Positions 1 through 4,171 of a stretch of DNA of 5,172 nt are shown in pieces (position 1 is the stretch's first letter; every line of letters starts with the position of its first letter). This stretch comes from Acidobacteriota bacterium. GTDB lineage: Bacteria; Acidobacteriota; Aminicenantia; UBA2199. The DNA lies in NCBI GenBank assembly GCA_028749105.1, contig JAQUQF010000146.1:1-5172 (forward strand), in the 5' to 3' direction. Below the pieces are notes generated by a model, which was not told the origin of the DNA, made no database searches, and saw only the letters and a list, made by a program, of their open reading frames with translations. The position numbers and the translations under genes were made by a program.

Positions 1-804
1 GCAGGTGAGGCCGAAGCCGTGAAAGAGCGGCACGGCGGCCAGCGACACCTCCACTCCGTCGCGAATGCCGGCCCACAGCCGGTTCTGCTCCATATTGACC
101 AGCAGGTTGCGGTGCGACAGCTCGACCCCTTTCGAGACGCCGGTGGTGCCGCCGGTATAGAGCAGTACCGCGGTGTCCTCGCGCTCCACCCGCACCGGAC
201 GGGGCGTCCCCTCGCCGAGCATATCCTGGAACCACAGGTCGCCGGGGCCCAGCCGGAACTTCGCCAGCTTGCGCTCCCTGGTCAGGGAATAGAGGGTCCA
301 GAGCAGCGGCGGGAAGTACTCCTTGATGCGGGCGGCGACGACGTGGCGCAAATCGGTCTTGCCGCGCACGCCGTCAATGAGTGGGAAAAAGCGGTCGAGG
401 ACGACGGCCACGGTGGCACCGCAGTCCTTGAGCTGGTACTCGGCCTCGCGGGCCGAATAGCGCGGATTGAAGGGGACGACAATGGCGCCGGCGCGGATGG
501 CGGCGAGGTAGGCGATGACGAATTGCGGGCAGTTGGGCAGGTAAAGGGCCACCCGATCGCCCGGCTGCACGCCGAGCTCCTGCAGAGACGCGGCGAAGCG
601 GTTTACGTCCCGCTCCAGGCGGCGGTAGGAGACGGGGTAGGAAAAGAGCCGGCCGGCAGCGGCCATCGTCAGGACCAGCGCCGTCCGCTGGGGATATTTA
701 CCGGCGGCCGCGGGCAGCAGGTCCTGCAAGGTGATCTCGGGCGTCTCGACGCCGTGCGGGACACCGGCTTCGTAGTGCTTCAGCCAGGGAAGATCCTTTT
801 GCAT
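1..804 (-). CDS. AMP-forming long-chain acyl-CoA ligase (FadD-like), N-terminal part, cut by left window edge
   Basis: Reading the reverse strand from the ATG at 804 gives 268 codons with no stop before the window edge, so only about the first half of a usual ~550-residue enzyme is present. It begins MQKDLPWLKHYEAGVP, a start typical of FadD-type ligases. The AMP/phosphate-binding loop LLYTGGTTGVSKG lies at residues 214-226, and VPLFHGFGLT, the next conserved block of the ANL superfamily, at 258-267. The segment PGDRVALYLPNCPQFVIAYLAAIRAGA (81-107) is also typical. Known family chemistry: ATP-dependent activation of a fatty acid to acyl-AMP, then to acyl-CoA. Chain-length preference cannot be read from this half. 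An AGGAG sits 8 nt before the ATG (813-817), and a promoter lies at 888-916, so the gene appears separately transcribed from the upstream cluster. The family is secure; the exact substrate is not. Confidence 0.93.
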   Translation of the reverse strand, partial: MQKDLPWLKHYEAGVPHGVETPEITLQDLLPAAAGKYPQRTALVLTMAAAGRLFSYPVSYRRLERDVNRFAASLQELGVQPGDRVALYLPNCPQFVIAYLAAIRAGAIVVPFNPRYSAREAEYQLKDCGATVAVVLDRFFPLIDGVRGKTDLRHVVAARIKEYFPPLLWTLYSLTRERKLAKFRLGPGDLWFQDMLGEGTPRPVRVEREDTAVLLYTGGTTGVSKGVELSHRNLLVNMEQNRLWAGIRDGVEVSLAAVPLFHGFGLTC

Positions 805-887
805 TTCAACAACTCCTTTTAGAATTCGCCATCACCAGCCGAAAGCACGCCGGCGCTCATGATTTAATCCCATTCTCCGCATTGGTT

Positions 888-916
888 ATTCTGATGAAAT
901 CCCATGAAAATGTCAA
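888..916 (-). promoter_or_regulatory. Predicted sigma70-type promoter of the acyl-CoA ligase gene
   Basis: On the reverse strand a perfect -35 TTGACA (916-911) is followed after exactly 17 nt by CAGAAT (893-888), which keeps four of six -10 consensus bases, including the key A2 and T6. The spacer contains a direct repeat of TTTCAT. The predicted start near 881 gives a leader of about 75 nt before the ligase ATG. The 196-nt gap between the methyltransferase stop and the ligase start holds no other gene I can support. No clear intrinsic terminator for the upstream cluster is visible in it. Confidence 0.55.
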
Positions 917-1001
917 CGCAAGGCCTGGCGGACGATGAGACCACATAAAACGGTATCATTTCCCCTGCTGCTCAACATGGCCAGCAGCCGGCTCCAGGCT
1001 T

Positions 1002-1574
1002 TTACCCCCGTACATCCCGGTTCCCGATTACAATCGCTCGGCTGAAGCGGATCTTGGGGCGATCCAGGACCGCGAAACCGGCCTGTTCCATGGCAACGAT
1101 GGCATCCAGGAACTCGTCACCGGTGACATGCCACTTGGGCTCGGCCAATAAAACCCTGCCGTCCGGGTTCAGCAACGACTTGATCTCCCGCAAGAAGGAG
1201 ACGCGATCGGGCACTTCATGGAGCATATAGAAGACCAGAATGAAATCGCATTTCTCCGCAAGACCGATCCTGTCAGGCAGGCATTGATGAAACGTGACCT
1301 TGCCGGCCAAGGCGCCATGTTGGACCTTCGCCTTTACTTTGTCGAGCATTCCCTCCTGCAGGTCGGCCGCGATTACCTTTCCTGAATCTCCAACCAGCCG
1401 GGCCATCTCCAGGGTGAAGAACCCCGGGCCGCAGCCCAGGTCCAGGGCAGTCATGCCTTGCTCAATGTAGGGGCGCAGCATCTTCCCCGGATCCTGGAGC
1501 AGCTTGCGGAGGCCGAAATCCAGGATCCCGGCCTTCTCCACCGGGCAAATACGATTCTTTCTATCTTGAGACAT
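1002..1574 (-). CDS. Class I SAM-dependent methyltransferase, substrate unknown
   Basis: This is a 190-residue Rossmann-type methyltransferase. The SAM-binding motif I LDLGCGPG is at residues 44-51, with the acidic residue that would hold the SAM ribose at D71 (VIAADLQEGML). The motif IV-like segment CDFILVFYMLHEV is at 109-121 and LNPDGRVLLAEPK at 135-147. The short N-terminal element RICPVEKAG precedes the fold. The ATG at 1574 is chosen because GGGAG lies 5 nt upstream; the in-frame ATG at 1589 has its AGGA almost touching it and would overlap the preceding gene. The start is 2 nt after the TGA of the MBL gene, so the two are almost certainly co-translated. Cysteines at 10, 49, 98 and 109 are notable near an arsM gene, but the ArsM-specific cysteine blocks are absent, so I do not call it an arsenic methyltransferase. 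The fold is secure; the substrate is unknown. Confidence 0.9.
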   Translation of the reverse strand: MSQDRKNRICPVEKAGILDFGLRKLLQDPGKMLRPYIEQGMTALDLGCGPGFFTLEMARLVGDSGKVIAADLQEGMLDKVKAKVQHGALAGKVTFHQCLPDRIGLAEKCDFILVFYMLHEVPDRVSFLREIKSLLNPDGRVLLAEPKWHVTGDEFLDAIVAMEQAGFAVLDRPKIRFSRAIVIGNRDVRG

Positions 1575-1576
1575 TG

Positions 1577-2287
1577 TCACTCCCGACATTTCCTTTTTCT
1601 TTTATCGTAATCTTTCTGCACCAGCATCCTGCTGTTCGCCGTGCCGTGGGCGGGAAGGAACAGGCGGCACTTCGCGGCCAGCAGCTTTCCCCAGCTTTTT
1701 ACCAACTCGCGGGCATCCATGGCGTAGGGGGGGAAAACCGACCCGGGGAAGATCCCAAACATGGCGTCGCCCACCAGGGCGATCTCGTCGTCGACGATCA
1801 CGCTCAGCGAGCCGGCCGTGTGGCCGGGAGTGTGCAGGGCGTAGGCCTTGAAGCCGAATTCGCGCAGGTCGAAGGAAGGATCGACCTGGATATCGGGCCG
1901 GCACGGCTCATAGCGGGCCCGCCGGACAAAGTGCTTGCCCAGGCCGGCAACCACAAGGCGGGTCAGCGCGTTGGTGCCGCCGATGGCGTTATTCTCGCCC
2001 TTGGCCAGGAAGGGCTTTTCGGCGATGTGCGCGATCACCTTGGCCTTATACTTGCCCTGCAGTCGGGCCGCGCTGCCCGCGTGATCGAAATGGGCGTGGG
2101 TCAGGACCAGAGCGTCAAAGCGCTTGATACCCAGCCGCTGCAAGCGCCTGTCGAGCGTTTTCCAGCGGCTGCCCGGGCCGGTATCGACCAGGAAGTATTT
2201 ATCGCTGCTGGCCACGAGGAAGACATTGCTCCTGCCGGCCAGCACCCGCGTTATTTTGTAACCGCTCTTGGTTTCCCAAGTCTTCAT
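1577..2287 (-). CDS. Metallo-beta-lactamase-fold hydrolase
   Basis: The 236-residue protein carries the full set of MBL metal ligands: THAHFDH (H64, H66, D68, H69), HTPGHT (H156), GDAMF (D174) and PAHG (H214). It is therefore a probable two-zinc hydrolase; the fold includes glyoxalase II, lactonases and thioesterases, and the substrate cannot be read from the sequence. There is no signal peptide, so it is probably cytoplasmic. The start is uncertain. The ATG at 2287 (MKTWETKSGYK) is where the recognisable domain begins; alternatives are the ATG at 2296 and a TTG at 2353, neither with a good ribosome binding site. A perfect extended -10 at 2303-2295 overlaps the 2296 ATG and would put the transcript start at about 2287. 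The HAHFDH motif argues against a flavodiiron protein, which normally has HxExDH. The TGA is 2 nt before the downstream methyltransferase. Confidence 0.9.
   Translation of the reverse strand: MKTWETKSGYKITRVLAGRSNVFLVASSDKYFLVDTGPGSRWKTLDRRLQRLGIKRFDALVLTHAHFDHAGSAARLQGKYKAKVIAHIAEKPFLAKGENNAIGGTNALTRLVVAGLGKHFVRRARYEPCRPDIQVDPSFDLREFGFKAYALHTPGHTAGSLSVIVDDEIALVGDAMFGIFPGSVFPPYAMDARELVKSWGKLLAAKCRLFLPAHGTANSRMLVQKDYDKRKRKCRE
1580..1584 (-). promoter_or_regulatory. Ribosome binding site deciding the methyltransferase start
   Basis: GGGAG on the reverse strand lies 5 nt before the ATG at 1574 and falls within the last codons of the MBL gene. It favours this start over the in-frame ATG at 1589 and indicates translational coupling of the two genes. 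Confidence 0.6.
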
Positions 2288-2294
2288 TTTGCTC

Positions 2295-2303
2295 ATTATA
2301 GCA
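2295..2303 (-). promoter_or_regulatory. Extended -10 promoter (TGCTATAAT) directly before the MBL gene
   Basis: The reverse strand reads TGCTATAAT, a perfect extended -10 (TGn plus TATAAT). No good -35 exists at 16-18 bp, only TTGTTC at 14 bp, but extended -10 promoters can work without one. Seven nucleotides after TATAAT comes the A of the ATG at 2287, the expected transcription start, so the message would be leaderless. It sits in the 99-nt gap after the flavodoxin gene, the longest gap in the cluster. Confidence 0.45.
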
Positions 2304-2386
2304 AATTGTCCGGGGAACAACACGCGGCAGCGGAAATACCCCGTCAGCACCAACCCCGCGGCCCTGAAGTGATTGCGCGGATCGCC

Positions 2387-2863
2387 TTATCCGGTCAGTT
2401 TTTTTACCAGCCGGGCGATGCGGCCGCCGACGCGCAGGCACTCCTTGACGGCCCTTTCATCCGGAGATCCGATCGCGACCGGACCATAATGGTCTCCCTG
2501 CCAATCGCCCTGCACGATCATGCCATGGATCAGCATGGCATTCAGGATGTCGAGGATCGTGGTTTCGTTGCCGCCGCCGATGTTGGCGCTGGAGGCGAAG
2601 GCCGCGCCGATCTTGCCGTCCAGCTTGCCGTGGAAGCGGAAGGACTCGTCGAACAGCTTTTTGATGTCGGCGGCCATGCTCCCGTAGTACGTGGGAGAGC
2701 CGACCACGATCGCGTCGAAAGCCGTGAGGTCGGCGGGGGTGACGGTCTTGACATCCCGGACATCCGCCTCCACATCCTCTTTTTTCATGCCCGCCGCGAT
2801 GGACGCGGCCATTTTTTTGGTATTGCCGCTCCTTGAATAATACACGATCAGAGCCTTTGCCAT
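2387..2863 (-). CDS. Flavodoxin-family FMN-binding protein
   Basis: This 158-residue single-domain protein has the flavodoxin fold. The N-terminal strand ALIVYYSRSGNTKKMA (residues 4-19) contains the FMN phosphate-binding loop S10-RSGN-T15. DAIVVGSPTYYGSM (50-63) is the second FMN-contact loop. ASSANIGGGNETT (90-102) and WQGDHYGPVAIGSPDE (121-136) match the third loop region seen in WrbA-like and flavodoxin-like reductases. It has no signal peptide and is cytoplasmic. It probably carries electrons or acts as an FMN-dependent reductase; quinone reductase (WrbA-like) and electron-donor roles are both possible. The ATG at 2863 is chosen because GGAGGTG lies just upstream; the frame extends further 5' but runs into the arsM tail and is not protein-like. 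It follows arsM after 62 nt on the same strand, so a redox role alongside arsenic methylation is plausible but unproven. Confidence 0.92.
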   Translation of the reverse strand: MAKALIVYYSRSGNTKKMAASIAAGMKKEDVEADVRDVKTVTPADLTAFDAIVVGSPTYYGSMAADIKKLFDESFRFHGKLDGKIGAAFASSANIGGGNETTILDILNAMLIHGMIVQGDWQGDHYGPVAIGSPDERAVKECLRVGGRIARLVKKLTG

Positions 2864-2868
2864 GGATG

Positions 2869-2875
2869 CACCTCC
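2869..2875 (-). promoter_or_regulatory. Strong ribosome binding site of the flavodoxin gene
   Basis: GGAGGTG on the reverse strand, with 5 nt between it and the ATG at 2863, fixes the start there rather than at codons farther upstream in the open frame. Confidence 0.8.
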
Positions 2876-2925
2876 GCGATTAAATCGAATTTCCCGATCT
2901 GCGTTATACCCTTTGTTCGTTTCAC

Positions 2926-3732
2926 TTACTTCTTTGCCGCCACCTTGATGCTGGCGATGGCGTTGAGCGCCGTCTTGATCTCCTCGCGCGACAGCGTCTT
3001 CGCCTCCTCGGGGAAGTCGGCCCACAGGTCGACCGGGACCTTGGTCTCGGCGACGATCTCCACGCCGGTGAAGCCGGCCTTGGCGATGGCGTCCAGATAA
3101 TCCTGCCGCTTCAGGGCGCCGCCGATGCAGCCGGTGTAGGCGGCGACCGAGTTTTTAACCTGCTCGGGGAGCTCGCTGTCGAGCACGATATCGGAGACCA
3201 TCATGCGGCCGCCGGGCTTGAGCACGCGGTAGACTTCGCGGAAGACGCGCTCCTTGTCGGTCGAGAGGTTGATGACGCAGTTGGAGATGACCGTGTCGAC
3301 CGTTCCGTCTTCCAGCGGCAGGTTCTCGATCTCGCCCTGGCGGAACTCGACATTTTTCAATCCGCTTTTCGCGGCGTTTTTGCGCGCCAGGTCGATCATT
3401 TCGCTGGTCATGTCCACGCCGATCACGCGGCCCTCGGGCCCGACCTTGCGCGCGGCCAGGAAGCAGTCGATGCCGCCGCCCGAGCCCAGGTCGAGCACCG
3501 TCTCGCCGGGCTTCAGCGCGGCCAGGGCGACGGGGTTGCCGCAGCCCAGGCCCAGGTTCGCGCCCTCGGGGATCACGGCCAGTTCGGCCGGCGTGTAGCC
3601 GACGCTGGTGCTCAGCTCCTCGGCGCTGGGCACCGCGCTGCAGCCGCACGAGGAGGCGGGGCCGCAGCATGAACCCGATGTCTTGGCGATATTGCCGTAC
3701 CTTTTCTTGACTTCCTTCTGAATGTTTTTCAT
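2926..3732 (-). CDS. arsM: Arsenite S-adenosylmethionine methyltransferase (ArsM)
   Basis: ArsM transfers methyl groups from SAM to As(III), giving methylated arsenicals; it acts in the cytoplasm. The 268-residue protein shows the ArsM architecture. An N-terminal cysteine cluster SCCGPASSCGC is at residues 21-31, then GYTPAELAVIPEGANLGLGC (45-64) with C64. SAM motif I VLDLGSGGGIDC is at 79-90, followed by VIGVDMTSEMIDLA (103-116), VISNCVINLS (148-157) with C152, VLKPGGRMMVSDIV (170-183) and GCIGGAL (201-207) with C202. C64, C152 and C202 correspond to three of the four arsenic-binding cysteines of eukaryotic and bacterial ArsM; the fourth is probably supplied by the N-terminal cluster. The length is normal. 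The ATG at 3732 has a strong AAAAGGAGG 8 nt upstream and is preferred to an in-frame extension to 3789. It is second in the cluster, 67 nt after the AbrB-like gene. This is the firmest call of the window. Confidence 0.95.
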   Translation of the reverse strand: MKNIQKEVKKRYGNIAKTSGSCCGPASSCGCSAVPSAEELSTSVGYTPAELAVIPEGANLGLGCGNPVALAALKPGETVLDLGSGGGIDCFLAARKVGPEGRVIGVDMTSEMIDLARKNAAKSGLKNVEFRQGEIENLPLEDGTVDTVISNCVINLSTDKERVFREVYRVLKPGGRMMVSDIVLDSELPEQVKNSVAAYTGCIGGALKRQDYLDAIAKAGFTGVEIVAETKVPVDLWADFPEEAKTLSREEIKTALNAIASIKVAAKK

Positions 3733-3740
3733 ATGGGAAA

Positions 3741-3749
3741 CCTCCTTTT
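3741..3749 (-). promoter_or_regulatory. Consensus ribosome binding site of arsM
   Basis: AAAAGGAGG on the reverse strand is 8 nt from the ATG at 3732. It is the best Shine-Dalgarno match in the window, decides the arsM start and predicts efficient translation. Confidence 0.8.
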
Positions 3750-3799
3750 GATTTCCTTGTTTTTTTAAATTCCCGTTCACATGCTCCAAGCGGCCGGAA

Positions 3800-4057
3800 C
3801 TACTCGCGGACCAGCCCGGCCATTACCGGCCCCAGCATTTCCTTGACCATGCCGCCGAGCCCGTCGGCCTTGATCAGGGTCAGGCAGCAGAACGCCCCCT
3901 TGTTCTCCCAGACGACCACGGCCAGCTTGTCGCCCGCCTTGATGCCCGCTTTCTCGCGGATCTCCTTGGGCAGAATCATCTGCCCGCGCTCGTCCACGCT
4001 CAGCAGCGACGCCACCCGGCAGCAGCCGCCCGCCCCGCCGTCCTTCTTCTTTGTCAT
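3800..4057 (-). CDS. AbrB/MazE/SpoVT-type small protein with two Cys-Cys pairs (HgcAB-associated-protein-like)
   Basis: The 85-residue protein has a swapped-hairpin AbrB domain: LLSVDERGQMILPKEIREKA (residues 18-37) followed by GIKAGDKLAVVVW (38-50), the signature of AbrB/MazE/SpoVT DNA-binding domains. Unusually it has two vicinal cysteine pairs, C12-C13 before the fold and C57-C58 in the last strand (GAFCCLTLIK), then a helical tail LGGMVKEMLGPVM (67-79). From memory, similar proteins are named HgcAB-associated or AbrB-family and occur near arsM in other genomes; this was not searched. The pairs could bind a thiophilic metal or metalloid, which would make it a candidate As(III)-responsive regulator of this promoter; that is inference. 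The ATG at 4057 has AAGGAG 5 nt upstream. A GTG at 4102 would add a 15-residue charged leader and start on top of the predicted transcription start. It is the first gene after the promoter at 4136-4108. Confidence 0.9.
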   Translation of the reverse strand: MTKKKDGGAGGCCRVASLLSVDERGQMILPKEIREKAGIKAGDKLAVVVWENKGAFCCLTLIKADGLGGMVKEMLGPVMAGLVRE

Positions 4058-4062
4058 CGGCG

Positions 4063-4068
4063 CTCCTT
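4063..4068 (-). promoter_or_regulatory. Ribosome binding site of the AbrB-like gene
   Basis: AAGGAG on the reverse strand lies 5 nt before the ATG at 4057 and fixes that start against the upstream in-frame GTG at 4102, which has no such site. Confidence 0.7.
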
Positions 4069-4074
4069 CTTTTT

Positions 4075-4106
4075 CTGATTTATCAGTTTTAACTGATTTC
4101 ACTGAA
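4075..4106 (-). promoter_or_regulatory. Cluster of inverted CTGAT/ATCAG half-sites, probable operator
   Basis: Read on the + strand, the cluster holds CTGAT (4075-4079), ATCAG (4082-4086), CTGAT (4093-4097) and CTGAA (4102-4106). They form two overlapping dyads: CTGAT-TT-ATCAG (4075-4086) and ATCAGTT-TT-AACTGAT (4082-4097, 7-bp arms). The second has the ATCA-centred 5-6-5 layout of ArsR/SmtB operators (ATCAA-N6-TTGAT). The cluster lies just downstream of the predicted transcription start (about 4101), where a bound repressor would block transcription. No ArsR gene is in the window; the AbrB-like product is the local candidate ligand. Binding is inferred. Confidence 0.55.
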
Positions 4107-4107
4107 T

Positions 4108-4136
4108 AGTATAATATCGGGATCCCGTTTTGTCAA
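4108..4136 (-). promoter_or_regulatory. Near-consensus sigma70 promoter of the arsM cluster
   Basis: On the reverse strand a perfect -35 TTGACA (4136-4131) is followed by exactly 17 nt and the -10 TATACT (4113-4108, five of six consensus bases). The predicted start is near 4101, about 44 nt before the AbrB-like ATG. Such a strong core promoter next to dyad repeats suggests control by repression. It lies 35 nt after the purL stop, separating the cluster from purL. Confidence 0.8.
4118..4127. repeat. Perfect 10-bp palindrome in the promoter spacer
   Basis: CGGGATCCCG lies wholly between the -35 and -10 elements of the arsM-cluster promoter. It differs in sequence and base composition from the CTGAT repeats, so it could be a second operator. 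With no loop it cannot form a useful RNA hairpin, and a chance occurrence cannot be excluded. Confidence 0.45.
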
Positions 4137-4171
4137 CAAAGATAATAGGTGAAAAATTAATTCGCTCTGAT

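Noticed and set aside
19..822. Long + strand open frame of 267 codons opposite the acyl-CoA ligase
   Set aside because: It mirrors a clearly recognisable ligase with intact motifs on the other strand; its protein is low in pattern and typical of antisense frames in GC-rich DNA.
819..860. 13-codon open frame on the reverse strand in the ligase leader, a possible leader peptide
   Set aside because: It has only a weak upstream GGGA and no regulatory codon run or attenuator-like hairpin; such short frames are expected by chance.
965..988. CTGCTG/CAGCAG hairpin after the methyltransferase stop as a terminator
   Set aside because: The stem is only 6 bp with an 11-nt loop and no T-tract follows on the reverse strand.
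1002..1574. The second methyltransferase as another ArsM
   Set aside because: It lacks the GLGCGNP, SNCVINL and CIGGAL cysteine blocks and is about 80 residues shorter than ArsM.
1577..2353. TTG start at 2353 for the MBL protein
   Set aside because: It has a rare start codon with no Shine-Dalgarno, adds a non-family-like leader, and would make the extended -10 element coding.
1574..2836. Very long + strand open frame of 420 codons
   Set aside because: It runs opposite the MBL and flavodoxin genes and across their intergenic gap; both minus-strand proteins have complete family motifs, while this product shows no recognisable domain.
1577..2863. MBL plus flavodoxin genes as a split flavodiiron protein
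   Set aside because: The MBL protein has the zinc-type HAHFDH motif rather than the di-iron HxExDH, is short, and is encoded after the flavodoxin with a 99-nt gap.
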